64,000 nt of DNA from Nitrobacteraceae bacterium AZCC 2146 (GCA_036924855.1 JBAGRP010000001.1:2046001-2110000), one strand, 5' to 3'; shown: positions 27,297 to 35,354, counted from the first letter of the stretch. Notes: a model not told the origin generated them from the letters alone. Program-made: numbers and translations.

Positions 27297-29348
27297 ATGG
27301 TGTCAACCTATCTCAATTACAATTCTGTCGTGAGCAACCTCACCCAGTCCCTGACGCGCGTGGCGCAGCAGGCCGACGTGACGCGCAATGCCGCCTACTA
27401 CAAGGACAACATCGGCAAGGTGAAGACCGCCGACGACCTGCTCGGCGACTACCGTCTCTATCAATACGCCATGAAGGCCTATGGGCTGGAGGACATGGCC
27501 TACGCCAAGGCGTTCATGAAAAAGGTGCTGGAGAGCGACCTCACCGACGCCAGCAGCTTCGCCAACCGGCTGAGCGACAAGCGCTATCGCGACTTCGCCG
27601 CGGCGTTTTCCTTCAACGCTGCCGACACGTCCGTGGCGCAATCGGGCAGCCAGACCGACGAGATGATCGGCCTGTACACCGCGAGCGTGAAGCGCCAGGT
27701 CGAGGCCGTGGACGACGCCTCGCGCATCTACAATCTGGCCATCGGCAGCGTCAAAAGCGTCGACGACCTGCTCAACAACGACCAGCTTCGCGACTATGTG
27801 TTTTCGGCGTTCGGCATCGACGACAGCCAGTGGTCGCGCGACACCATCAAGAACGTCATGAGCAGCGATCCCGCCGACCCCAACAGCTACGTCAACACGG
27901 TCTGGGTATCGCAACTGGACGGCATCAACGACAAGATCGACAAGGCTCGGGCGGCTGTCGCCGACTCCGGCGCGAAGATAGACAGCTACAGGGCGCAACT
28001 ATCGCAACCCGGCGCCAATATGAGCGATCTCAGAGCAAAGATCGCGATGGAAAACCGCCTTGTGGCGTATAACGCCGGCAATATCATCAGCTACAACGAC
28101 GCCATCACCGAGATCGGCAAGTATCTCGATCTCGCCCGGGCCTTCCAGTTCTCGCCCGACGGCACGCTGCCGCCCGGCACGGCCGCGCAGACCGATGCCA
28201 ACCGCACCAGCACCAACGAGCGCTTCGTCAACAGCCAGGGGGCCGCCTATCTCGCGGCGGACGACGACAACGAGGCGCTGCTGGCCAGACTGTTCAGGGC
28301 CAGCATTGCCAGCGTGAAGTCGGTCGACGCCTTCGTATCGACGCCGAATGCGTATAATTACGCGCTGAAATCCGTCGGTCTCGATCCCGACAAGGTCTCC
28401 CCGGCGGTGATCAAGGCCGTGCTGAAGAGCGACCCGAGCGACCCGAAGAGCTACGTCTATACGCTCAAGGACGACCGCTACGTGCAGCTGGCCCGCGCCT
28501 TCAACTTCGATGCCAAGGGCAACCTGATGACGCCGCTGGTGGCCCAGGACCAGACCGAGGTGATCCAGACGGCCAGGGACTACATCGTTGCAAAAACGAA
28601 ATTTGCCAGCGAAACGGACGCCACCGCGCTGCGCGCCGCGGCCGAGAAGGATGCGGTGTACTACCAGAACACGATCGCGCAGATCGGCAGCGTTTCCGAA
28701 CTGCTCGCCGACAAGCGCATGGTCGATATCGTCCTGGTGGCCAAGGGCCTGCAGCCCGACAAGGTCAGCACCGACTATCTCAAGAAGATCTTCAGCTCGG
28801 ATCTGGGCGACCCGAACAGCTTCGCCAACACCGAGAGCGATCACCGCTTTGCCGAGATCGCCGCCTCGTTCAATTTCGACAGCGCGGGCGACGTCGCCCG
28901 TCTGGCGACGTTCGGGCCGCAGAAACGCGACCAGCTTCTGGCAACGCAGAACAACTATCTGCAGCAGACCCTGGAAGCGCAGCAGGGTGATGCCAATCCG
29001 GGCGTGCGTCTGGCGCTGTATTTCCAGCGCATGGCCGGCGGCATTACGTCCGCCTATGACATCCTGGCCGACAAGGCGCTCGCAGAGGTGTTCCGCACCA
29101 CCTATGGCCTGCCCGACACGTTCAGCGCCATGGACGTCGACCAGCAGGCCAAGGTGGTGGAGAAATATCTCGATCTGAACGATCTCACGGACCCGGCGAA
29201 GCTCGGCAAGCTGCTGAGCCGCTTCTCCGTGATGTATGACCTGAAGAACAGCCAGACGTCCTCATCGGCGCTCACCATCCTGCAGGGAACCAGCACCGGC
29301 TTCAGCGAAGACACCTACCTGGCCATTGCGCAGCTCGGCCAGCGTTGA
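27297..29348 (+). CDS. Protein with five DUF1217 repeats
   Basis: A 683-residue, probably all-helical protein of unknown function built from DUF1217 units. Five repeats are visible, beginning near residues 32, 145, 330, 455 and 575. Each contains a motif like YYxxxIGxVxSVDDLL, a GL/GI-DxxxxS turn, then SDPxDPNSYxNT and RAFxFDxxG. There is no signal peptide or membrane segment. DUF1217 proteins occur near flagellar genes in other rhizobia, but there are none here. Single or double units are more usual, so the number of repeats is notable. The ATG at 27297 has only a weak ribosome-binding site (GAGAG). Confidence 0.75.
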   Translation: MVSTYLNYNSVVSNLTQSLTRVAQQADVTRNAAYYKDNIGKVKTADDLLGDYRLYQYAMKAYGLEDMAYAKAFMKKVLESDLTDASSFANRLSDKRYRDFAAAFSFNAADTSVAQSGSQTDEMIGLYTASVKRQVEAVDDASRIYNLAIGSVKSVDDLLNNDQLRDYVFSAFGIDDSQWSRDTIKNVMSSDPADPNSYVNTVWVSQLDGINDKIDKARAAVADSGAKIDSYRAQLSQPGANMSDLRAKIAMENRLVAYNAGNIISYNDAITEIGKYLDLARAFQFSPDGTLPPGTAAQTDANRTSTNERFVNSQGAAYLAADDDNEALLARLFRASIASVKSVDAFVSTPNAYNYALKSVGLDPDKVSPAVIKAVLKSDPSDPKSYVYTLKDDRYVQLARAFNFDAKGNLMTPLVAQDQTEVIQTARDYIVAKTKFASETDATALRAAAEKDAVYYQNTIAQIGSVSELLADKRMVDIVLVAKGLQPDKVSTDYLKKIFSSDLGDPNSFANTESDHRFAEIAASFNFDSAGDVARLATFGPQKRDQLLATQNNYLQQTLEAQQGDANPGVRLALYFQRMAGGITSAYDILADKALAEVFRTTYGLPDTFSAMDVDQQAKVVEKYLDLNDLTDPAKLGKLLSRFSVMYDLKNSQTSSSALTILQGTSTGFSEDTYLAIAQLGQR

Positions 29349-29374
29349 GCCCACCGTGAATCGCAACTGGGGTT

Positions 29375-29419
29375 AGCCCGTTTGGCGGATTAGCGAAGCG
29401 TGATCCGCCATTCTGCGGC
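29375..29419. repeat. Family E element (GGCGGATTAGCGAAGCG...)
   Basis: AGCCCGTTTGGCGGATTAGCGAAGCGTGATCCGCCATTCTGCGG follows the DUF1217 gene. A nearly identical block is at 40341, and an inverted pair is at 30831-30916. Confidence 0.75.
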
Positions 29420-29508
29420 CTCGTCTGCACATAAAACGTGATGATGCGTCCCCGGAGGTAGAACATTTCGTCCCCGACCGCGATTTGCAGGGGGGGCGGC
29501 TCTTCCAT

Positions 29509-29631
29509 CTAGCGCGCCACAAAATAGAAGGCCCCAAAGACTACCGCAACAGCGGCCACGATGCCGACGACTCCTTCGGCGGAAACGCTCAGGCCGAGAA
29601 ACTTAACTTCAAACTTGGTAGGTTCGCGCAT
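29509..29631 (-). CDS. Small 40-residue membrane protein
   Basis: A short ORF that begins MREPTKFEVKFLGLSVSAEG and continues as one strongly hydrophobic helix (residues 20-38: VVGIVAAVAVVFGAFYF, ending VAR). GGAGAG lies seven bases before the ATG, an ideal ribosome-binding site. A charged head, one helix and a short basic tail fit a single-pass inner-membrane microprotein. It lies in a locally more A/T-rich gap of nearly 570 bp without other genes. Function unknown; no homologue was recognised. Confidence 0.6.
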   Translation of the reverse strand: MREPTKFEVKFLGLSVSAEGVVGIVAAVAVVFGAFYFVAR

Positions 29632-29849
29632 GACATAGCTCTCCATTTAAAATCTTGAAGAGCTGTTCTTTCGGGGCGATTGAGTTATTAGGCTGAATCC
29701 CGCGGGGGTTGGCAAGAGGGCAAACTGAGTCCGGTACAGATTTAGGCCCAGCTCAGACCAAAATCTTTACAATTGCGGTCCCACATCTGATTTTTGCAAT
29801 TTTCCATTGCGAATACGCAATTCCAACAGCCACTTCGATGAACCTAAAT

Positions 29850-29865
29850 GTACATCGAAATGTAC
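29850..29865. promoter_or_regulatory. Candidate operator GTACAT-N4-ATGTAC
   Basis: A perfect 6-4-6 inverted repeat (GTACATCGAAATGTAC) about 50 bp before the DUF4238 start, followed by the related CGTCCGTATACG. The position suits a repressor site or promoter-proximal operator. No cognate regulator is identified. Confidence 0.35.
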
Positions 29866-29917
29866 GTCCGTATACGTTTCGACGACATCGATCCGGTACT
29901 AATGAAGTGATTCGCAG

Positions 29918-30850
29918 GTGAACGACCCTCGGAAGCATCACTACATTCCCGTATTCTATCTCCGCCAATGGGCGACGAACGGCTTTCTTTGCGAAATGCG
30001 CAAAGTCCACGGCGGGAAAGTTGTCGTTCACTCGAAAGCACCGGACGGCACCGGCTATCTCAAGGATCTCTATAAGATTGACGGCGTACCTCAGGAGGTC
30101 TCCCAGCACATGGAGCTGAAATTCATGAGCATGGTGGACGGACATGCGGCCGACGCGCTGAGACTCTTGAAAGCTGGCTTTACGGACGCCTGGCCGATCA
30201 GGGAAAGAGACGGCTGGATACGCTTCATCCTATCCCTGCTCTTCAGAAACCCGGAGTCGGTCAACATCATCAAGCTTCATTTCAGGTCTGTCTGGGAAGA
30301 AGGCGTCAAACATCTTCGGGAGGATTATACGAAATCCAGAAAGCCTGACGACCCAGAAACCTACGATGAATTCCTTCAGAAAACTGACCCCTACGCTGCC
30401 GCTATGGCTGCTTCTAACTTCATGCAGATCATCATGAACAGCGAGGTTGTTGGCAACGCAGTCGCAAAGATGAAGTGGACGCGCATCTATTTAAAACATT
30501 CCAGATTTGATCTGCTCACATCCGATCGGCCGATCGACATGCCGCTCAAGCTTCAGGATAAGGAAGCATACATTCTGATCCCCATCGGTCCCAAAGACCT
30601 GTTCATTGCTTCGAATGACGACGCATACCTTCAGGACATCAAGCGGGCAAACCACTCCGATATTGTCCGCAAGATAAACGAACGGGTCGTGGCGCAAGCC
30701 CGTCAGTTTGTATGGGGTAGGAACGAAGCAGCTCTGTCTTTTGTCAAAAAGCACATGGCCACCCTACCCGACCGCGAGATAATCACAGAGAGGGCTCGGC
30801 AGAGGTCATTGGAAGAGGCAAAAGGCAGTCCAGCCCGTAAGGCGGATTAG
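29918..30850 (+). CDS. DUF4238 domain protein
   Basis: A 310-residue soluble protein of the DUF4238 family, recognised by the N-terminal RKHHYIPVFYLRQWA and the later TSDRPIDMPL and IPIGPKDLFIAS segments. Biochemical function is unknown; members are sporadic accessory genes. It starts with GTG at 29918 and codon use is less GC-rich than in neighbouring core genes, suggesting transfer. The last seven codons and the TAG stop lie inside a family E repeat, so the original C-terminus was probably replaced or trimmed by the element. A related but different protein is encoded at 39569. Confidence 0.75.
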   Translation: MNDPRKHHYIPVFYLRQWATNGFLCEMRKVHGGKVVVHSKAPDGTGYLKDLYKIDGVPQEVSQHMELKFMSMVDGHAADALRLLKAGFTDAWPIRERDGWIRFILSLLFRNPESVNIIKLHFRSVWEEGVKHLREDYTKSRKPDDPETYDEFLQKTDPYAAAMAASNFMQIIMNSEVVGNAVAKMKWTRIYLKHSRFDLLTSDRPIDMPLKLQDKEAYILIPIGPKDLFIASNDDAYLQDIKRANHSDIVRKINERVVAQARQFVWGRNEAALSFVKKHMATLPDREIITERARQRSLEEAKGSPARKAD

Positions 30851-30916
30851 CCGAAGGCGTACCCTTCGCCACGTTGTCTCGGGATTGGCCGATTACGTTT
30901 CGCTAATTCGCCCTGC
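30831..30916. repeat. Family E inverted pair overlapping the DUF4238 stop
   Basis: CAGCCCGTAAGGCGGATTAG (30831-30850) is followed by an inverted relative, CGATTACGTTTCGCTAATTCGCCC (about 30889-30912), with GCCGAAGGCGTACCCTTCG between. The left arm provides the end of the DUF4238 reading frame. Confidence 0.65.
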
Positions 30917-30922
30917 GTGCTG

Positions 30923-31012
30923 CCGGTCCATGGTCATGTCGCAGTCGATGGCCGGCATAGTGCCATCGCCGAATTTCTCCTCGGTCAGGAGTTTTATCGC
31001 CGGCAGCGCGAC
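30923..31012 (-). pseudogene. Relic of a second cyanase gene
   Basis: Read on the minus strand, this 30-codon stretch gives LTEEKFGDGTMPAIDCDMT, which aligns without gaps to LIEEEFGDGIMSAIDFDMA of the intact cynS about 400 bp away. About three quarters of the bases match by eye. The catalytic serine is replaced by proline. Nothing of the N-terminal HTH domain or the C-terminus is left. It is a decayed duplicate or a remnant of an earlier copy. Confidence 0.7.
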
Positions 31013-31029
31013 CGGGAGGACAGGCCTCA

Positions 31030-31097
31030 GCGATCGGCAAATCCGCAGGGATGAACGAGCCGATGGCGCAGGGCGGGCGGAGAAAGCGGGGACGTAA
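31030..31097 (+). pseudogene. Relic of the 3' end of a DUF1476 gene
   Basis: The segment ends GCGGGGACGTAAGGCG, identical to the end of the intact DUF1476 gene at 21886-21904. GATGAACGAGCCGATGGCGCAGG matches the preceding part with small deletions. The similarity continues past the stop into a decayed family B repeat (to about 31170), as at the intact locus. This marks it as a duplicated gene-end plus repeat, not a gene. Confidence 0.65.
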
Positions 31098-31245
31098 GGC
31101 GAAGGCCTCTCAGCCGTCATCCCGGCCACCGGATCGGCGCAAAGCGCCGTCCGATGACAGGCTCCCGCCGGAACCCATACGCCGTGCAGATTCGTGGCGG
31201 CACGGCGGAGAGGCCTTCGCTCCATCGAGACGACAGCGGCTATGG

Positions 31246-31288
31246 GTCCCGGCTCGGCGCGCGCACTTCGTGCGCGCCGAGCCGGGAC
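31246..31288. terminator. Strong GC hairpin after cynS
   Basis: GTCCCGGCTCGGCGC (31246-31260) pairs exactly with GCGCCGAGCCGGGAC (31274-31288), with an inner GCA-CTTCG-TGC. It lies 16 bp beyond the cynS stop on the minus strand. It has no T run, so a terminator or 3'-stabilising role is likely but unproven. Confidence 0.5.
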
Positions 31289-31304
31289 GACAAGCGGATC
31301 GGCC

Positions 31305-31793
31305 TCACTCTTCCTTGAAGCCGTATTCCTGGTTGTTGCCGGTGGCGCCGTAATATTTGTACGGCAGGAACTTGCCGGACATGGTGATCTGGACGCGGTC
31401 GCCCTTCGGATTGGCGACGCGGACCATCGCCATGTCGAAGTCGATCGCCGACATGATGCCGTCGCCGAACTCTTCCTCGATCAGTGCCTTCCACGCCGGG
31501 CCGTTGACCAGCACCATCTCGTAGAAGCGATAGATCAAGGGATCGGTCGGCGGCATCGGCGTGTCCACGCCGCGCATCGGGATCTCGTTGAGCATCGCGA
31601 TCTCGCTCTTGCTCAGGCCGAACAATTCGCCGGCCGCGGCGGCCTGCGGTTTTGTCAGCTTCATGTTGCCGAGAATCGCGCCGACGATCAGCACTTCCGA
31701 ATGGCCGCCGATCTTTTCGCAGATGTACTTCCAGCTCCATTCGTTGTCGCGCTTGATGTCGAGCAGCTTTTCGGTGAGGTCGGATCTAATCAT
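31305..31793 (-). CDS. cynS: Cyanate hydratase (cyanase)
   Basis: A 162-residue cyanase, which converts cyanate and bicarbonate to CO2 and carbamate (then ammonium), giving both detoxification and nitrogen. The N-terminal helix-turn-helix-like domain spans about residues 1-80. The catalytic triad is Arg89, Glu92 (YRFYEMV) and Ser115 (DGIMSAIDF), with the same spacing as Arg96, Glu99 and Ser122 of E. coli. It is the last gene of the minus-strand module, 32 bp after the ATPase gene, so it should share the sigma-54 promoter at 35355. Confidence 0.96.
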   Translation of the reverse strand: MIRSDLTEKLLDIKRDNEWSWKYICEKIGGHSEVLIVGAILGNMKLTKPQAAAAGELFGLSKSEIAMLNEIPMRGVDTPMPPTDPLIYRFYEMVLVNGPAWKALIEEEFGDGIMSAIDFDMAMVRVANPKGDRVQITMSGKFLPYKYYGATGNNQEYGFKEE

Positions 31794-31825
31794 TTTTTTT
31801 GCTCCTGTGTGAATCGATGAAATGT

Positions 31826-32722
31826 CTAGCGCGCGGCACTTTGCGCAGGCTGCGTCGCCACCAGCACCGGCTCGGCGAGCAGCGGGCGCACCAGCGGCAC
31901 GTTGCGCGGGTCAAAGTTCGGCGTGGTGCTGGTGAACGTCTTGCTGCGCGTCACCAGGAAATCGATGATGTGGTTGCGCAGCGCGTAATATTGCGGATGG
32001 CGGTGCAGATCGACGCGGGTGCGATCCTTCGGCAGCGGATTTTCCACCACCTCGGCGAGCACCGCGCCGGGTCCGTTGGTCATCAGGAAGATCTTGTCGG
32101 CGAGATACATCGCCTCGTCGACGTCGTGGGTGATCATGAAGGTGGTCTGGCCGGTGTCGAGACAGACGCGGCGCACCTCGTCCTGCAGGGTGCCGCGGGT
32201 GAGTGCGTCCAGCGCCGAAAACGGCTCGTCCATCAGCATGATCTTCGGCGTGATCGACAGCGCGCGCGCAATGCCGACGCGCTGCTTCATGCCGCCGGAC
32301 AGCTCCGACGGCCGCTTGTGCTCGGAGCCGGTGAGGCCGACCAGATCGATGAAGGTCTGCGCGTGGGCCTTCACTTTGGCCTTGTCCCATGTGCGCCATT
32401 TCGAGCTCACGGCATAAGCGACGTTGCCCATCACCGTGCGCCACGGCAGCAGCGCGTGGCTCTGGAAGATCACCGCGCGGTCGAGGCTGGTGCCCTGGAT
32501 CTCCTGGCCGTCGACGATCACGGTGCCGGCGCTCGGCGCGTCGAGCCCGGCGAGGATGTTGAGCACGGTCGTCTTGCCGCATCCGGAATGGCCGATGACG
32601 CAGCCGAACTCGCCCCGCGGCAGCGACAGCCACAGATTCTCGAACACCGCGATCTCGCCGCCACCCGCCCCGGGATAGCGCTTGGCGATGCCCTCGATGG
32701 AAATGAACTTGTTCGAACTCAT
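31826..32722 (-). CDS. ABC transporter ATP-binding protein, nitrate/cyanate/taurine type
   Basis: A 298-residue ABC ATPase with Walker A GHSGCGKTT (near residue 39), Q-loop FQSHALLPW, signature LSGGMKQR, Walker B IMLMDEPFSALDA, and H-loop ITHDVDE. The family is NrtD/CynD/TauB, with a C-terminal extension (after about residue 255) that has no recognised domain. Together with the permease and binding protein upstream and cyanase 32 bp downstream it should power cyanate uptake; specificity is inferred from context. The start is ATG 32722 (MSSNKFISIEGI); the open frame runs on into a repeat. Confidence 0.92.
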   Translation of the reverse strand: MSSNKFISIEGIAKRYPGAGGGEIAVFENLWLSLPRGEFGCVIGHSGCGKTTVLNILAGLDAPSAGTVIVDGQEIQGTSLDRAVIFQSHALLPWRTVMGNVAYAVSSKWRTWDKAKVKAHAQTFIDLVGLTGSEHKRPSELSGGMKQRVGIARALSITPKIMLMDEPFSALDALTRGTLQDEVRRVCLDTGQTTFMITHDVDEAMYLADKIFLMTNGPGAVLAEVVENPLPKDRTRVDLHRHPQYYALRNHIIDFLVTRSKTFTSTTPNFDPRNVPLVRPLLAEPVLVATQPAQSAAR

Positions 32723-32750
32723 GCTCAACACTTCCACGACGGCAGCGCAC

Positions 32751-32883
32751 CCCCTCGCCCCGCTTGCGGGGAGAGGGTTGGGGTGAGGGGGCGGTTCGAT
32801 AGGCTCGGGACGTTGCAACGCCCCCTCACCCGGACCGCACGCTGACGCGCGCAGTCCGACCTCTCCCCGCAAGCGGGGAGAGG
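32751..32883. repeat. Palindromic repeat, family C, between ABC genes
   Basis: CCCCTCGCCCCGCTTGCGGG... to ...CCCCGCAAGCGGGGAGAGG, with inner GGGTGAGGGGGCG / CGCCCCCTCACCC. It lies between the permease and ATPase genes of the cyanate operon. Confidence 0.85.
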
Positions 32884-32921
32884 TGAAGGTGTGGTGACGC
32901 CTGTGAAATTTTTCATGCGCA

Positions 32922-33761
32922 TCACTCCGGGAACGTAACCATGCGGGTGAAGCGGGCGAGCACCTGATCGAGCAACATGCCGACCACCCCGATCAGCAAA
33001 ATCGCAATGATCACATTGGTGATCGATAAATTATTCCATTCGTTCCAGACGAAGTAACCGATCCCCGTCCCGCCAACGAGCATCTCGGCGGCGACGATGA
33101 CGAGCCACGCGATGCCGATCGAGATCCGCATGCCGGTGAGGATGGTGGGCGCAGCGGCCGGCAGGATCACGGTGAAAGCGCGGCGGAGCGTGCCGACTTC
33201 CAGCGTGCGGGCGACGTTGATCCATTCCTTGCGCACGGCGGCGACGCCGAAGGCGGTGTTGAGCAGCATCGGCCAGATCGAGCAGATGAAGATCACGAAG
33301 ATCGCCGACAGGCCGGAATCCTTGATGGTGTAGAGCGCCAGCGGCATCCAGGCCAGCGGCGAGATCGGCTTCAGCACCTGGATGAAGGGATCGAGCGCCT
33401 TGTTCATCAGCGGCGACATGCCGATCAGGAAGCCCAACGGAATCGCGATCGCCACCGCCAGGAGATAGCCGAGGCCGACGCGGCCGATCGAATAGGCGAG
33501 CTGGATGCCGAGGCCCTTGTCGTTGGGGCCGTTGTCGTAGAACGGCCGCTTCAGGTGCTCCCACAATTTCGCGCCGACATCGAGCGGGCCCGGCATCGCG
33601 GATTTGCCGGCGGTCGCGGTCAGCCCCATCAGCTTGGCGTATTCCGGCGTCATCGCAGCGACGCTGCCGGTGCCGCGCGTGGCGAGGTGCCAGGTGCCGA
33701 TGAAAGCGCAAAGGATCGCGATCGAGACGACCGCGGCGCGGAAGCGGAGGGATTTGGTCAT
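32922..33761 (-). CDS. ABC transporter permease, nitrate/cyanate/taurine type
   Basis: A 279-residue inner-membrane permease with six or so helices and the binding-protein-dependent EAA loop (RTLEVGTLRRAFTVILPAA, near residue 195). It resembles NrtB/CynB/SsuC. An N-terminal helix (residues 8-28) is followed by a periplasmic stretch, then LGYLLAVAIAIPLGFLIGMS. The ATG at 33761 follows GGAGG closely. It lies between the binding-protein and ATPase genes, each gap containing a palindromic repeat. Cyanate is the likely substrate by association with cyanase. Confidence 0.92.
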   Translation of the reverse strand: MTKSLRFRAAVVSIAILCAFIGTWHLATRGTGSVAAMTPEYAKLMGLTATAGKSAMPGPLDVGAKLWEHLKRPFYDNGPNDKGLGIQLAYSIGRVGLGYLLAVAIAIPLGFLIGMSPLMNKALDPFIQVLKPISPLAWMPLALYTIKDSGLSAIFVIFICSIWPMLLNTAFGVAAVRKEWINVARTLEVGTLRRAFTVILPAAAPTILTGMRISIGIAWLVIVAAEMLVGGTGIGYFVWNEWNNLSITNVIIAILLIGVVGMLLDQVLARFTRMVTFPE

Positions 33762-33775
33762 GGCGTTGCGGTCCG

Positions 33776-33922
33776 TGTCCCGGGCGCGGTGCAGTACGTC
33801 GCGCAGCGACGTGGTGCGCCGCAGACCCGGGACCCACGCGTTGCGCGATGCAGGAATGGGTCCCGGATCTGCGAAGCAGCACATCGCACGTCGTGCGCTG
33901 TGCCGCATCGCGTCCGGGACAC
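33776..33922. repeat. Palindromic repeat, family F (GTGTCCCGG...CCGGGACAC)
   Basis: GTGTCCCGGGCGCGG (33776 on) is complemented by CGCGTCCGGGACAC (to 33922). Inner arms are GACCCGGGACCCACGCG and CAGGAATGGGTCCCGGATC. It lies between the binding-protein and permease genes of the operon. Confidence 0.75.
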
Positions 33923-33933
33923 GAGGCTGTTCA

Positions 33934-35322
33934 TTACGTCGCCTTCTTGATCTTGAAGCTGGCGAGATATTCCGCGGGCTTGGCGGGATCGAAGGTTTTG
34001 CCCATCACCTGGAAGGATTTGTACGACGAGGCCGGCGGCGTCAGGCCCATCTCCTTCATCACCTTGGCGGTGTCGGCGGCGAGATAGATCTGCTCGGCCA
34101 CGCCCTTGTAGTCGACGTCGCCCTTGATCTGGCCCCAGCGCTGCATCTGCGTCATCATCCACACCGCGAAGGACTGCCACGGGAACGGATCGAAATCGAC
34201 GCGCTTGGCATCGGTCTTGATGTTGCCGAGGCCGTCCGCATAGGTACCGGTCAGCGCCTGCTCCAGCACTACCGGCGGCGCGTTGAGATAGTTCGCGGGC
34301 GCAATGGCCTCGGCGATCGACTTGCGGTTCTCCGCCTTCGACGCATACGCAGTGGCATCGACGATGGCGCGGGTCAGCGCGGCGAACGAGTTCGGCGAGG
34401 TGGTGATGAATTCCTTGCTGGCGGCGAAGCTGCAGCACGGATGGCCGTCCCAGATTTCCTTCGACAGGATGTGCATGAAGCCGACGCCGTCATAGATCGC
34501 GCGCTGGCAGATGTTGTCCGGCGCGAGAAAGCCGTCGATGTTGTCGGCGCGCAGATTGGCGACCATTTCCGGCGGCGGCACCGAGCGCAGCTGCACGTCG
34601 GTGTCGGGATCGATGCCGTGCTCGGCGAGATAATAGCGCAGCAGGTAGTTGTGCATCGAATAGTCGAAGGGAATCGCGAGCTTGAAGCCCTTCCAGTCCT
34701 TCGGGTCGCGCTTGTCCTTGTGCTTCATGGCCAGCGTGATGCCCTGGCCGTTGATGTTCTCGATCGCCGGCACCGTGAACGGAATCGGCGTCGATCCCAG
34801 CCCCAGCGAGATCGCGATCGGCATCGGCGCCAGCATGTGCGCGGCGTCATATTCCTTGTTGATCGCCTTGTCGCGAATGACGGCCCAGCCGGCGGTCTTC
34901 ACCACGTCCACGTTGAGGCCCTGCTTGGTGTAGAAGCCAAGCGGATGCGCCATGATGATCGGCGTCGCGCAGGTGATCGGAATGAAACCGACCTTGAGAT
35001 CGGTCTTTTCGAGTTTGCCGACGCCCTGCGCGAACACCTCGGTGGCCGTCTTGATCGGGAAGAACTGCGACAGCACGGCGAGCGCCGAGGACGCACCGAC
35101 CGATTTCAGGAACGCGCGCCGCGCGACTTCCTTGGGAAACACCGCGCGCATCACCGCGGAGGCCACCACACCCTCATAGCGCTGCGCCTCGCTCTCGGGG
35201 GCAACGCATTGCATCGCCGGCTGCAGGCTGGCGTCATGCTCGCTGGCGCTGGCATGCTGGCCGCAAGAGCAGCCGGAGCGCAGACGACGGGCGGGATCGA
35301 ATGGATTGTCGAACGTGGACAT
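33934..35322 (-). CDS. NrtA/CynA-like substrate-binding protein with Cys-rich N-terminus
   Basis: A 462-residue periplasmic receptor of the NrtA/CmpA/CynA group (KVGFIPITCATPIIMAHPLG near residue 110 starts the mature domain). A Tat-type leader, ARRAFLKSVGAS (residues 66-77), is preceded by about 65 extra residues containing CSCGQH (residues 18-23) and one more Cys. This could bind metal or be a regulatory head, but such an extension is unusual. AGGAGGT precedes the ATG at 35322. It is the first gene of the cyanate operon and lies about 20 bases after the predicted sigma-54 start site. Cyanate specificity is inferred from cynS. Confidence 0.9.
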   Translation of the reverse strand: MSTFDNPFDPARRLRSGCSCGQHASASEHDASLQPAMQCVAPESEAQRYEGVVASAVMRAVFPKEVARRAFLKSVGASSALAVLSQFFPIKTATEVFAQGVGKLEKTDLKVGFIPITCATPIIMAHPLGFYTKQGLNVDVVKTAGWAVIRDKAINKEYDAAHMLAPMPIAISLGLGSTPIPFTVPAIENINGQGITLAMKHKDKRDPKDWKGFKLAIPFDYSMHNYLLRYYLAEHGIDPDTDVQLRSVPPPEMVANLRADNIDGFLAPDNICQRAIYDGVGFMHILSKEIWDGHPCCSFAASKEFITTSPNSFAALTRAIVDATAYASKAENRKSIAEAIAPANYLNAPPVVLEQALTGTYADGLGNIKTDAKRVDFDPFPWQSFAVWMMTQMQRWGQIKGDVDYKGVAEQIYLAADTAKVMKEMGLTPPASSYKSFQVMGKTFDPAKPAEYLASFKIKKAT

Positions 35323-35354
35323 GTGACCTCCTGCGTGGCGTTGCCAATGGTTAC

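Noticed and set aside
25952..28072. Plus-strand 706-codon ORF across the luciferase-like and DUF1217 genes
   Set aside because: It runs antisense to one real gene, through a repeat, then out of frame over another.
29709..29921. Plus-strand 70-codon ORF before the DUF4238 gene
   Set aside because: No ribosome-binding site, no hydrophobic or domain pattern, and it covers the candidate operator and promoter region.
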